Below are positions 51,770 through 60,254 of a DNA stretch of 64,000 bases, piece by piece. The DNA is from an uncultured Gammaproteobacteria bacterium (GTDB lineage: Bacteria; Pseudomonadota; Gammaproteobacteria; Steroidobacterales; Foliamicaceae). Position 1 is the stretch's first letter; each line of letters starts with the position of its first letter. The notes under the pieces are model-generated. The model was not told where the DNA came from and did not search any database. It saw nothing but the letters and a program-made list of their open reading frames with translations. Made by a program: the position numbers and the translations under genes. The stretch is from assembly GCA_951828235.1 (NCBI GenBank), contig OX639965.1:2832129-2896128 (forward strand). The letters are read 5' to 3'.

Positions 51770-52733
51770 TGGCGTGAACCGGACGCGGCTTCCCTGGCTG
51801 GAACCTGCCGCGGCCGAGCTTGCGGTCCAGATCGATACGGGCCAGCTGGCCCATGCCCTGCTGATACACGGCCAGCGCGGCATCGGCAAACGGCGCCTGG
51901 CCGCATGGCTGGCGCAAGCGCTGCTGGGTTCCGATCGTCCCGTATGGCCGGCGGAATCCGCGCCGGAGACCACGCTGCATGCGAACCTGCACCCGGCCGC
52001 GCCGGAAACGGGCAAGTTGCTCCCGGTGGAGCGCATCCGCGAGTTGATCGTATTCATGCAGCTCAGCACCTACGGCTCGGGCGCCCGCGTGGCCGCGATC
52101 TGCCCGGCGGAGTCGATGACGCGATCCGCGGCCAACAGCCTGCTCAAGATCCTTGAGGAGCCGCAGCCGGACAGCTACATACTGCTGGTTGCCGACGACC
52201 CGGCTCAGCTGCCCGCAACGATCATCAGCCGCTGCCGCCTTCTGCGTTCACCGGCCGTGCCCCGGGAGACGGCCCTTGCCTGGCTGTCGGAGCAGGAATC
52301 GGGCGTGAACTGGGAAAACGCGCTGCGGCTGGCCGGAGGGGGCCCTCTCACGGCGCGGCAATTGCATGGCGAAGGCCTGGACGAACGCGCGAGGGCGATG
52401 AGCAGCCAGTTGGCCAGGCTGGAACGGCGGGCCACAACACCGCTGGAGGTTGCGCGCAGCTGGAAGGACCTGCCGATGCGCTTTTGCTGCGATTTCCTGT
52501 TTCGCTGCGCGTTTCGACGTATCCAGGACTGGACCGCAAGCGGAAAAAATGCCTACAAACAGAGATTTTCGGTCTTGCCCGCGGATACCCGGGAGAAAAT
52601 GATCAGGCAGGGCTTCGTTCATTTGGACACCGTCATGGATTGCCGCCGCATCGAACGTTTCAACCCGAACACGGAATTGGCCGTGACAGTGCTGCTCAAG
52701 GACTGGTACGGCGGCTTCAGCGCACGGCGATGA
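51741..52733 (+). CDS. holB: DNA polymerase III delta-prime subunit
   Basis: 330 residues, ATG with GAAGG upstream inside tmk. Clamp-loader fold: LAHALLIHGQRGIGKRRLAA, then LLPVERIRELIVFMQLSTYG, RVAAICPAESMTRSAANSLL, KILEEPQPDSYILLVADDP and ATIISRCRLLRSP (the Ser-Arg-Cys arginine-finger-like site). Oddity: the cysteine-rich zinc module expected after the P-loop is missing; the stretch SDRPVWPAESAPETTLHANL has no cysteine. The C-terminal domain is otherwise normal. Ends in ATGA overlap with pilZ. Confidence 0.92.
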   Translation: MQSVSLPVSDGVNRTRLPWLEPAAAELAVQIDTGQLAHALLIHGQRGIGKRRLAAWLAQALLGSDRPVWPAESAPETTLHANLHPAAPETGKLLPVERIRELIVFMQLSTYGSGARVAAICPAESMTRSAANSLLKILEEPQPDSYILLVADDPAQLPATIISRCRLLRSPAVPRETALAWLSEQESGVNWENALRLAGGGPLTARQLHGEGLDERARAMSSQLARLERRATTPLEVARSWKDLPMRFCCDFLFRCAFRRIQDWTASGKNAYKQRFSVLPADTREKMIRQGFVHLDTVMDCRRIERFNPNTELAVTVLLKDWYGGFSARR

Positions 52734-53068
52734 GCGTCCCGGGCTTCTATTCACTGGTGCTGGATACCGCCGAGTCCCTTTCCGCAGCCTGGCTGCCGTT
52801 CCTGACCCCGGGCGGACTGTTCGTTGCGACTCGCCGGAACCATTTCCTGGGCGAAGAAGTCGTGCTCCTGCTGCAACTGCCGGACGGTGCAAAGCACAGC
52901 GTCTCCGGCAGCATTGCCTGGATCGGCGCGAACGAGTTTTCCGGGGGCCGCCGGCCGGGCGCAGGTGTTGCGCTCGATGGGGAGGACGGACAGGCGTTGT
53001 CGGAGACGATCAGACAGCTTGTCGGCGGCGATTCTTCTCCGGCCGAGGCTCTCCTGGCGCGCTGCTGA
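52730..53068 (+). CDS. pilZ: PilZ-type pilus biogenesis protein
   Basis: 112 residues from the ATG at 52730. FYSLVLDTAESLSAAWLPFL, TPGGLFVATRRNHFLGEEVV, SVSGSIAWIGANEFSGG and GAGVALDGEDGQALSETI follow the P. aeruginosa PilZ pattern (GGLF, LGDEV, GxVxWI). The RxxxR motif for cyclic-di-GMP is absent, as in true PilZ, which instead works with PilB and FimX. Placement right after holB is classic. A MITE follows ten bases later. Confidence 0.9.
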   Translation: MSVPGFYSLVLDTAESLSAAWLPFLTPGGLFVATRRNHFLGEEVVLLLQLPDGAKHSVSGSIAWIGANEFSGGRRPGAGVALDGEDGQALSETIRQLVGGDSSPAEALLARC

Positions 53069-53078
53069 CCGAACTCTA

Positions 53079-53238
53079 GCAGCCCGTGGCAGAATCCCGC
53101 GTCGCGCCGAGAACGGCGAGACGCCCGCCTGGCAAGGAGCAAGGAGCGCGCATATCGGGCATATGCAAGCGACGAGCAACGCAGTCCAGGCGGGATGGAT
53201 CGCCGGTCGAACGCAGCGGGACTTCTGCCACGGGCTGC
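53079..53238. mobile_element. MITE-like element, copy 2 (160 bp)
   Basis: Same length and ends as the element at 30887-31046 but inverted relative to it, with about six mismatches. Flanking TA at 53077-53078 and 53239-53240. Sits between the pilZ stop and the stop of the convergent glycosyltransferase, disrupting no visible gene. Confidence 0.85.
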
Positions 53239-53257
53239 TAGGCTGACGAGTCCGAGG

Positions 53258-54997
53258 TCAGCGCCAGCCGGGGAAAGAAACGACGCGCTGCGGGGCAGTG
53301 CCAACACGGCATTCCGGGCGCAGCATCTCGGGACCGAGCAGGTACCAGTAGCGGCGATGGGCATACCCCAAGGGGATGCCCGACTCGCCCGTGAAACACC
53401 AGCTTCGATACTCTTCCGGAGCCAGGAGCATCCTGTCGGGTGCTTCGCTCAGCCACGCCGAAGCGTCCAGGATTTCCTGGCGGCGGTCGGCGCGCCGGCG
53501 CCCGAAGTGGGTGACCGGCCGGTCCATGTGCAGGACCTGCTGGGCCCGCCAGTCGGCCAGGCCCAACTCCGTGCCTTGGGGAAGCGCCTCGAGGGCGGCT
53601 ATGGTTATGGTTCTGCCGGAGCGTCCTTCGTTGAGCAGGGAGAACGAGCCCCAGCCCAGCAGCATCCAGAACAGAACGATGATGCATCCCGTGACCGCAG
53701 GAACCCTGCGGCTGCCGGCGGCCAGCAGGCCCGCCAGTCCCGCGGCGCTGGCCACGATCACCAGCGGAACGACCACGGGATGAACCGAGTTGATTTCCAG
53801 TAGCAGTGCCAGCCGCCCGGGGTTCAGGAGGTTGAACCAGAAGGGCGAACCGTCGGAAAGGGAAGTTACCGCCGGATCGTCGGCCGGTGTCACGCCGTAC
53901 ACGCTGAGCATGGAGAACAGCAGCACCAGCAGCAAGGCCATCATTCCGAACCAGAGCGCAAGTCGGCAGTTCCTGCGTTGCAGGGCGCCCGCGAGATGCG
54001 GACCGCAGGCAATCGCCAAGGCCGGAATGACCGGCAGAAAATCGGCTGCCCGCTTCGCCTGGCTGACGGATATCAGCAGCAGGACGGCCCCCGCCCATAC
54101 GATGAAGCAGAGCAGGGCGGGGTCGCGTGCGCGCAGACCGTCCCCCCAGCCGTAACGCACCCAGGGCAGGGCCAGGACCAGCGGGAAACAGGCCCAGGGT
54201 GCGACTTGCAGGACGTAGTACCAGAATGGGTAGAGGTCGCTCCAGGACGCGGGACCGTGCCCCAATGGCCAAGCGTCCGGCAGCGCCAACCTGTACGCGG
54301 CCACGGTTTCGTTGCCGGAGCTCCAAATCAGGGTCAGCCACGCGGCGGGCACCGCCAACAGCACCGCCAGACCGCCCAGCAGCCTGAGGTTCCACCGGGG
54401 CGGCCGCAAAAGCCAGCCGCGACGCGCCGCCCAGAACCACGGCGCCAGCAGCAACAGCGGCAGCAATCCGGAAACGTTGATCAGCAGCCCCAGGGCACAG
54501 GCCAGGCAGCCCAGAACGAAATGCCCCCACACAGGACCCAGCAACAGGTGCCTGGACAGCCCGTAAAGTCCCGCGACGATGAAGAAGCACTGCACCACGT
54601 CGCCCCCGGCGCCGTGCGCCTGCAGCGCAAAATGCACGCAACCCAGCATTGCGGCGCCGGTCCAGAAACCGGCGGCATCGTCCCAAAGCCTGCGGGCCAG
54701 GTCGCAGGTCATCCAGAACATGCCGGCGGCGGCAAGCAGGGACGGCAGCAGGAATCCGATCCTCATGCCGAATAACCATTGGAAAACCGCCAGAATCCAG
54801 AGATATAGCGGTCCCTCCTTGACGAACAATTCGCCTGCGAGCGTCGGCGCAAGCCATTCGCCGGACTTGAGCATTTCCGCGGCGGCCAGCACGTTTTCCG
54901 GTTCATTGGGCGGCCATGGGTCGCGCAGCCCGAAACCCGCTGTCAGAATCAGCAATGCGGCACCGAACAGGATCAGCCAGCGGGCCCGGTCTCTCAT
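53258..54997 (-). CDS. PMT/ArnT-like membrane glycosyltransferase
   Basis: 579 residues from the ATG at 54997. GLRDPWPPNEPENVLAAAEM, then LKSGEWLAPTLAGELFVKEG and PLYLWILAVFQWLFG, match the first periplasmic loop of family-39-like transferases such as ArnT, which use polyprenyl-phosphate sugars; the usual acidic pair is represented by EPE. At least ten further hydrophobic helices follow. A C-terminal soluble part of about 130 residues (ITIAALEALPQGTELGLADW) completes it. The sugar and acceptor are unknown. No operon partner. Confidence 0.85.
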   Translation of the reverse strand: MRDRARWLILFGAALLILTAGFGLRDPWPPNEPENVLAAAEMLKSGEWLAPTLAGELFVKEGPLYLWILAVFQWLFGMRIGFLLPSLLAAAGMFWMTCDLARRLWDDAAGFWTGAAMLGCVHFALQAHGAGGDVVQCFFIVAGLYGLSRHLLLGPVWGHFVLGCLACALGLLINVSGLLPLLLLAPWFWAARRGWLLRPPRWNLRLLGGLAVLLAVPAAWLTLIWSSGNETVAAYRLALPDAWPLGHGPASWSDLYPFWYYVLQVAPWACFPLVLALPWVRYGWGDGLRARDPALLCFIVWAGAVLLLISVSQAKRAADFLPVIPALAIACGPHLAGALQRRNCRLALWFGMMALLLVLLFSMLSVYGVTPADDPAVTSLSDGSPFWFNLLNPGRLALLLEINSVHPVVVPLVIVASAAGLAGLLAAGSRRVPAVTGCIIVLFWMLLGWGSFSLLNEGRSGRTITIAALEALPQGTELGLADWRAQQVLHMDRPVTHFGRRRADRRQEILDASAWLSEAPDRMLLAPEEYRSWCFTGESGIPLGYAHRRYWYLLGPEMLRPECRVGTAPQRVVSFPGWR

Positions 54998-55028
54998 ACC
55001 GCAAGTGTATCGCCGCGCAGGCGACACT

Positions 55029-55034
55029 TATAAT
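55029..55034 (+). promoter_or_regulatory. Consensus -10 box (TATAAT)
   Basis: TATAATCCCGCTCGCG, 45 bases before the start of the flavoprotein gene at 55079, just outside the divergent glycosyltransferase start. No convincing -35. Confidence 0.45.
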
Positions 55035-55078
55035 CCCGCTCGCGACTACCCCCGGCCTGCACCGGCGCCTGGAAGCCT

Positions 55079-56110
55079 ATGACCATACGAACCGATGCAC
55101 TGATCGTTGGCGCCGGTCCCTGCGGGCTGTTCCAGGTTTTCGAACTGGGGCTGCTGGGCATCAGCGCGCACGTGGTCGATGCGTTGCGGGAGCCCGGCGG
55201 GCAATGCGCCGAACTCTATCCGGACAAGCCGATCTACGACATTCCGGCCATTCCGGTGCTCAACGCCCAGGAACTGGTCGATGCCCTTATGGAACAGATC
55301 GCACCCTTCAAGCCGACCTTTCACCTGGGCGAGGAGGTGACGGTGGTCCGGCCACTGAGGGAAGGGGAGGGCTTTCACGTCGAAACCGGGGCGGGAATGC
55401 GGTTTCAGGCACAGACCCTGTTCCTCGCAGGCGGCGTGGGCTCGTTTCAGCCCCGCAAGCTGCGCCTGGACGGCGCGGAGACCATAGAAGGGCGGCAGCT
55501 GCATTACCGGGTGAAAGATTCTTCGCGTTTCAGCGGCAGGCGGCTGCTGATTCTCGGCGGTGGCGATTCCGCGCTGGACTGGGCGCTGGAGCTGAGCGGT
55601 ATCGCCGAATCCGTGACGCTGGCGCACCGGCGAGACGAGTACCGCGCGGCGCCGGCGTCGGTGGCCCAGTTCAGGGAGCTGGTTGCCCGGGGCAGGGCAC
55701 AACTGTACGAGAAAGCCCGTGCAACCCGCCTGCACCTGGCCGGGGATGAGCTTTCCGCAGTCACACTCAGCATTGAGGACGTTGAGAAGATTCCTCTGGA
55801 AATTGATGATTTATTGGTCTTTTTTGGTCTTGCCCCGAAGCTCGGTCCGATTGCCGGCTGGGGCCTGGACCTGAACCGCAAGACCGTGAACGTGGACCCC
55901 GAGAAGTTCCAGACCAACGTTCCCGGGATTTTCGCAATCGGTGACATCTGCCACTACCCGGGCAAGAAGAAGCTGATCCTTAGCGGGTTTCACGAAGCCG
56001 CCCTGGCGGCTTTCGCGGCCAAGGCGATACTCACTCCCGGCAAGAAAGTCCACCTGCAATATACGACCACCAGCCCGATAATGCACAAGCGGCTGGGGCT
56101 TGCCGAATAA
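55079..56110 (+). CDS. Ferredoxin/flavodoxin-NADP reductase, thioredoxin-reductase-like type
   Basis: 343 residues. FAD site TDALIVGAGPCGLFQVFELG; EPGGQCAELYPDKPIYDIPA; NADPH domain RRLLILGGGDSALDWALELS; and GIFAIGDICHYPGKKKLILS near the end. The active CxxC of thioredoxin reductase is lacking, which is the mark of the TrxR-like FNR class (YumC type). It supplies or drains reduced ferredoxin. A final segment LQYTTTSPIMHKRLGL is typical. Single-gene unit. Confidence 0.93.
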   Translation: MTIRTDALIVGAGPCGLFQVFELGLLGISAHVVDALREPGGQCAELYPDKPIYDIPAIPVLNAQELVDALMEQIAPFKPTFHLGEEVTVVRPLREGEGFHVETGAGMRFQAQTLFLAGGVGSFQPRKLRLDGAETIEGRQLHYRVKDSSRFSGRRLLILGGGDSALDWALELSGIAESVTLAHRRDEYRAAPASVAQFRELVARGRAQLYEKARATRLHLAGDELSAVTLSIEDVEKIPLEIDDLLVFFGLAPKLGPIAGWGLDLNRKTVNVDPEKFQTNVPGIFAIGDICHYPGKKKLILSGFHEAALAAFAAKAILTPGKKVHLQYTTTSPIMHKRLGLAE

Positions 56111-56153
56111 GGCTTGTCAACAGGCGGCCAGGGCCTGCCGGCGATCCTGGTTC

Positions 56154-56696
56154 CTAACGATCAGTTGCCTTGGCGGCTTCCGTCACCCGCATGGCCGACC
56201 GGACGGCCTCTTCGAACTGCTCCTCGCTGTGTCCTCCCAGCAGCGTCTTCACAACGGCGCCGTCCGGGCCGATCACGTAATTTGCCGGCATGACGCCCGG
56301 CCAGAAGGGATCCAGCTCTTCCACCAGCAGATAGTCCTCGAATTCCCCGTTGAGGTAGCTGCGCCACTCGGGAAACCGCGTCTCGATGAATTCCGGGACC
56401 AGCCAGGCCGCATCGGCCTGATCGTCCAGCGAGATCGCCACCAGGGCGAAGCGGGACGGATCCAACTTCTCACGCAGCCGGATCAGCGCAGGAATCTCGT
56501 GTATGCAGGGGCCGCACCAGGTGGCCCAGAAATTGACCAGCACCACCTTGCCGCGGTGGCTTTCGAGCAGCGGCAGAAGATCGTCCGCCCGAACCCACTC
56601 ACGGGCGGGTTCATCGCTGCCCGCTTGGGCCGCCGCCTGATCGTCCGCAGGCGATCCAACAGGGGAAAACAGTGCCAGGCAGGCCGCGGGCACCAT
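56154..56696 (-). CDS. TlpA/ResA-like periplasmic thioredoxin-fold protein
   Basis: 180 residues if the ATG at 56696 is used; the exact start is uncertain because the frame runs to 56828 under the divergent gene. A hydrophobic start (MVPAACLALFSPVGSPAD) suggests export. VLVNFWATWCGPCIHEIPAL holds the WCGPC active site and PANYVIGPDGAVVKTLLGG the cis-Pro region of TlpA/ResA proteins. These reduce apocytochrome or metal-site thiols outside the membrane. It is divergent from the Asp-box gene, with about 67 bases between starts. Confidence 0.88.
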   Translation of the reverse strand: MVPAACLALFSPVGSPADDQAAAQAGSDEPAREWVRADDLLPLLESHRGKVVLVNFWATWCGPCIHEIPALIRLREKLDPSRFALVAISLDDQADAAWLVPEFIETRFPEWRSYLNGEFEDYLLVEELDPFWPGVMPANYVIGPDGAVVKTLLGGHSEEQFEEAVRSAMRVTEAAKATDR

Positions 56697-56763
56697 AAGG
56701 GAAGCCCGATAAACGGGTGTATGATTTGCGGTTGATCGAATAGGGCTCACGGGAGCATGCCGT

Positions 56764-58152
56764 ATGTTGAAAAGAGCATACCTTAGCGCACTGGCGCTGT
56801 TGACCGCATTTCTGTTTCTGCCGTCCATGGTCTGGGCGCAAGCGGAGATTCTCTACCAGAACGAGTTGGGGTTGCCTGACAGGGCCGCCTTCAGCCCCGA
56901 GATCGCGGTATCCGGCAGCGGCGAACTGTACGTCGTGTGGCTGGACCGGCCCGATCCGACTGCGCCGCCTCCGAAGCGCAAACACGGCGAACACAGCCAT
57001 CGCTCCTCGGTGGATCTGTGGATTGCGCGTTCCGACGATGGCGGGTCCAGCTTTCAGGCGCCGGCCATGGTCAACCATGAGCACGGCGTGATCTGGGGTT
57101 TCCAGGTCAGCAAGCCGCGGGTCAGCATCGACAACCACGGCGCCGTGCATATTTTCTATCCGGCCAACGCGCAATCCACCGAGACGCGGCTGGATGTCAT
57201 CGCCTCGCAATACACGCGTTCGACCGACAGGGGCGCCACGTTTTCCGAGGCCGTCACGCTGAATTCGCACGTCAACAAGGACGGACGAGGGCTCCTGGGC
57301 GAGGAGCTGGGTGCGGCGCACGCCTTCGGCACCATGGGGGTGGCGCCGGACGGCACCGTCCACACTGTCTGGCTGGACACGCGTTACATGGGCGGTCCGA
57401 GTCAGGGGGCCACGCTGTTTACCGCCTCATCGAAGGACGGCGGAGCGACATTCGGCGCCGAGATTGAATTTGCGCGCGACGTGGTCTGCCCCTGCTGCCA
57501 GCTGGTGGTGGATTTCGTGGGCGACGAGGCGGTCCTGGTTTCCTACCGGCACGTGTTCGACGACGGCTCCCGCGACAGCGTCGTGCTGCGTTCCACCGAT
57601 GACGGGCAAACCTGGCCCGAGCTGGCCCGGTTGCCGATCGACCCCTGGTATATCGGCGGCTGCCCGCTCAAGCCCACCGACATGGCCGTGAACGAGAACT
57701 TCGTCTATTCCGTTTCGTTCTCCGACGGCCCCGAGCAGCGGGGAGTCTGGTTCACCCGTTCCCGAAACGGCGCCCTGGACTTCGAGGAAGCGATCCACAT
57801 GCACCCGGCCTCCAAGTACAGCGACGCGCCGGTCATCACGGTCACGCCCAGCGGGGTCGTGCGGGTGGTGTGGCATTCGCGCGAGGGCCGAGGGAGCCCG
57901 TACCGCCTGTACATGTCGGAGTCGTACGACCACGGCGAGACCTTTTCGGTCCCGTGGGAGCTGCCCACGCCTGAAGGCGAATCGCGCTTTCCGGTGATCG
58001 CCACCGACGCTGCCGGAAATTCTCACGTCGCCTGGGAGCAGGGCGTGAGGATCGGCGAGATCGTGACGACCGAAGTGCATGTGATGGGCATCGCCGCCCC
58101 AAGCACGGGCCCCACCACGGTCATCGCCAGCCTCAAGCAGACCGCCGAATAG
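56764..58152 (+). CDS. Secreted Asp-box (BNR) sialidase-fold protein
   Basis: 462 residues with a signal peptide to about residue 25 (LFLPSMVWAQAE). At least five Asp-box repeats are visible: SDDGGSSF, STDRGATF, SKDGGATF, STDDGQTW and SYDHGETF, indicating a six-blade beta-propeller. RNA-like sialidase catalytic residues cannot be assigned, so hydrolase activity is not claimed. Two unusual motifs, VVCPCCQLVVDF and YIGGCPLKP, put four cysteines in the propeller and could bind a metal or form disulfides; the divergent TlpA-like gene supports a thiol link (inference). Confidence 0.82.
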   Translation: MLKRAYLSALALLTAFLFLPSMVWAQAEILYQNELGLPDRAAFSPEIAVSGSGELYVVWLDRPDPTAPPPKRKHGEHSHRSSVDLWIARSDDGGSSFQAPAMVNHEHGVIWGFQVSKPRVSIDNHGAVHIFYPANAQSTETRLDVIASQYTRSTDRGATFSEAVTLNSHVNKDGRGLLGEELGAAHAFGTMGVAPDGTVHTVWLDTRYMGGPSQGATLFTASSKDGGATFGAEIEFARDVVCPCCQLVVDFVGDEAVLVSYRHVFDDGSRDSVVLRSTDDGQTWPELARLPIDPWYIGGCPLKPTDMAVNENFVYSVSFSDGPEQRGVWFTRSRNGALDFEEAIHMHPASKYSDAPVITVTPSGVVRVVWHSREGRGSPYRLYMSESYDHGETFSVPWELPTPEGESRFPVIATDAAGNSHVAWEQGVRIGEIVTTEVHVMGIAAPSTGPTTVIASLKQTAE

Positions 58153-58188
58153 AAACAGCCGCCTTCGCGGTCAGGCTTGCGACTTCTG

Positions 58189-58213
58189 CCGCGCCCTGTG
58201 CTGGCGGGCGCGG
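58189..58213. terminator. Hairpin between convergent genes
   Basis: CCGCGCCC, nine-base loop, GGGCGCGG, between the stops at 58152 and 58237. No T run follows. Confidence 0.5.
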
Positions 58214-58236
58214 GGCCGTATTGCGTCGCCGGTCGC

Positions 58237-58902
58237 CTAGAACGGTTTGGCGAGGCCGAGGAAGGCCAGCGCCAGGGAGGTGCCCCAGAACAGGTAAACC
58301 ACCTTTTTGGAGCGCCCGAGCATCGTTGTGAATATGGCCTCCACTTCAGGCGTGGAACCCTCGGAGGCCAGACGCTGAAATCCCGTGGCCAGATCCGCCA
58401 CATAGGAACGCAGCCACAAGCCAAGGTACACCAGCACGCCGAACAGCATCACCTTAAGCCCCAGCCAGTTGTTGCCGAAGCCGATGTCCATCAACAGCGA
58501 CACTCCGCCGGCAATCACAAGTGCGGGGGCAACTACCCAGCGTAAGCGGTTGTCAATGATGCGAAAAGTGCTTCCCGCGGCCGGGCCCTTGTTCAGGTAG
58601 ACCGCCCAGGACAGCAGCAGCCAGGCCAGGAACGCGGCCCATACAAGCCATAGCCAGATTCCCGTGATGGGGCTCATGCCCAATCCGTGCGCAAGCGAAA
58701 GTCCAACCGGGAACATCAGTATGAGACAGGAACGCGGCACCAGGTCGATCCACAGCATCGCGGTGAGGAAGCGGCGCCGCTCCTCGATCGGGAGTTCCGG
58801 CTTGCAGATGTAGTGGGTAGTCACGTAGACGCCCCAATCGGGCCCCAGCCAATAGACGAAAAGCACCAGGTGCGCGTACAGGACGATAGTGTGAAAATCC
58901 AT
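58237..58902 (-). CDS. Multi-pass membrane protein, paralogue of the gene at 10122
   Basis: 221 residues, ATG at 58902. The motifs YAHLVLFVYWLGPDWGVYVT and MLWIDLVPRSCLILMFPVGL mirror HLVLFAYWLGGDIGVF and LWIDLLPRLCLSMMLTVG of the protein at 10122, so the two are paralogues in different operons. About six membrane helices in the same order; later ones are diverged (WLVWAAFLAWLLLSWAVYL, VVAPALVIAGGVSLLMDIG). Family and role unknown. A palindromic A+T-rich promoter region precedes it. Confidence 0.75.
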   Translation of the reverse strand: MDFHTIVLYAHLVLFVYWLGPDWGVYVTTHYICKPELPIEERRRFLTAMLWIDLVPRSCLILMFPVGLSLAHGLGMSPITGIWLWLVWAAFLAWLLLSWAVYLNKGPAAGSTFRIIDNRLRWVVAPALVIAGGVSLLMDIGFGNNWLGLKVMLFGVLVYLGLWLRSYVADLATGFQRLASEGSTPEVEAIFTTMLGRSKKVVYLFWGTSLALAFLGLAKPF

Positions 58903-58911
58903 ACTACTTTA

Positions 58912-58927
58912 CATAATATACATTATG
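58912..58927. promoter_or_regulatory. Palindrome CATAAT-ATAC-ATTATG upstream of the membrane protein
   Basis: Perfect six-base arms, ten bases before the start at 58902, in the only A+T-rich stretch of this area. Likely overlaps the -10 region, so it could be an operator. Confidence 0.45.
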
Positions 58928-58964
58928 CCCATTTTGTCCGGGCGAAGAGTGGCCCGTCCTTAAC

Positions 58965-58992
58965 CCCGGGAACAAGGGCGTCTCGCCCTCCT
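58965..58992. repeat. Small dispersed GC-rich repeat, copy 4
   Basis: CCCCGGGAACAAGGGCGTCTCGCCCTC, between the membrane-protein gene and the end of the Cfa-like gene. Same core as 6453-6478. Confidence 0.55.
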
Positions 58993-59030
58993 GGGAAAAG
59001 AAACGCGCGACGGTCGCGTCCCTGCCTTCA

Positions 59031-60254
59031 TCAGCTTGCGTCAGGTTTGGCGAACAGCATCTGCGCGTCCCCTACGGTGCGCTCCGCGAATCCGGCTTCG
59101 CAGTAGCGGAAATAGAACTCGTACATGCGCAGGAACTCTTCGGAATATCCAAGCTCGCGAGCCGCTTGCCACTTCTGCCGTAACGCCTCCGCCCACAGCC
59201 TGAGCGTGCGCACATAGTGGCTGCCGATATCCTCCATGCGCACCAGGCGGAAATCGGTCCGGCGGCGCACCGCGCCCATGATCGCCTCTACGGACGGCAA
59301 AAACCCGCCCGGAAAGATGTAGCGCTTGATGAAGTCCACCCGCCTGACGGCCTCCCGGTAGGCCTGGTCGGTGATCGTGATGGCCTGCAGCGCCATCAGG
59401 CCGTCGGGCTTCAGCAAGTCGCTGCAGCGATTGAGGAACAGGTCCAGGTACTGGGCCCCTACCGCTTCAATCATTTCTATGGATATCAGCCGGTCGAATT
59501 GCCCGGGGACGTCACGGTAATCCTGCTTCCGAATCTCAACGCGGTCCTCAAGACCCGCGGCCTCGACCCGCCGCACCGCCTCGGCGTGCTGGCGCTCGGA
59601 AATCGTGATGCTCACCACGTTGCAGCCGTATTTCCGGGCCATGTGGATGGCGCAGGCGCCCCAGCCGCTTCCGATTTCCAGGACGCGCAGGCCGGGCTTG
59701 AGCCTCAGCATGGCGCACAAGCGGTCCAGCTTGGCGATCGACGCTTCTTCCAGGCTTGCGTCTTCGGACGAAAAATAGGCGCAGGAATAGAGCATGGTGG
59801 GATCGAGAAACAACTGGAAGAAGTCGTTTCCCACGTCGTAGTGCGCCGATATGTTGCGGCTGGCGCCCGAGCGCGTATTGCGGCGCAGGGCGTGCCCTAT
59901 CCAACGCGAGATCGCGCCAAGGAACGAAAAAGGTCCTCCCAGGCCTTCCAGCACCTCCTGATCACGCAGCATCATCCGTAACAGGCCCGCCAGGTCGGGA
60001 GAGCGCCACCGGCCGTCCATGAAAGCTTCCGCTGCGCCCAGCGCACCGCCCGTCGCGACCGCCTTCCAGCAGTTGCTGTCCAGGACTTCAAACGTCGCTT
60101 CGGGCAGATCGCCTGAGTTCCCCTGTCCGCCCAGAATACTTCTCCGGCCTGCCTCCAATACCACCAGCCGGCCGTTCTTCAGTTGAGCGAGCCGCTGCTG
60201 CACCGGGCGCCGCCAGATGGAGGCGGGCAATTTGGCCTTGACCTGCGCGTTCAC
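59031..60254 (-). CDS. Cyclopropane-fatty-acid-synthase-like SAM methyltransferase
   Basis: 407 residues, GTG start overlapping the DUF1365 gene. SAM site LRVLEIGSGWGACAIHMARK, TISERQHAEAVRRVEAAGL, then KQDYRDVPGQFDRLISIEMI and KRYIFPGGFLPSVEAI, all as in Cfa. Of the E. coli residues around the bicarbonate ion (Cys139, Glu239, His266, Ile268, Tyr317), Cys (YSCAYF), Glu (EMIEAVG), Ile and Tyr are conserved but His is replaced by Gln (LQAITI). That change typifies the Cfa-like methyltransferases clustered with DUF1365, so the product may be a methyl-branched or other modified lipid rather than a cyclopropane. Confidence 0.88.
   Translation of the reverse strand: MNAQVKAKLPASIWRRPVQQRLAQLKNGRLVVLEAGRRSILGGQGNSGDLPEATFEVLDSNCWKAVATGGALGAAEAFMDGRWRSPDLAGLLRMMLRDQEVLEGLGGPFSFLGAISRWIGHALRRNTRSGASRNISAHYDVGNDFFQLFLDPTMLYSCAYFSSEDASLEEASIAKLDRLCAMLRLKPGLRVLEIGSGWGACAIHMARKYGCNVVSITISERQHAEAVRRVEAAGLEDRVEIRKQDYRDVPGQFDRLISIEMIEAVGAQYLDLFLNRCSDLLKPDGLMALQAITITDQAYREAVRRVDFIKRYIFPGGFLPSVEAIMGAVRRRTDFRLVRMEDIGSHYVRTLRLWAEALRQKWQAARELGYSEEFLRMYEFYFRYCEAGFAERTVGDAQMLFAKPDAS

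Noticed and set aside
53079..53238. Small RNA or attenuator between pilZ and the glycosyltransferase
   Set aside because: The sequence is a TA-flanked inverted-repeat element with a second copy at 30887-31046, so a MITE explains it better.
53238..54857. 539-codon alternative frame in the glycosyltransferase
   Set aside because: Arg/Pro/Ala-rich low-complexity composition; the other frame has membrane helices and family motifs.
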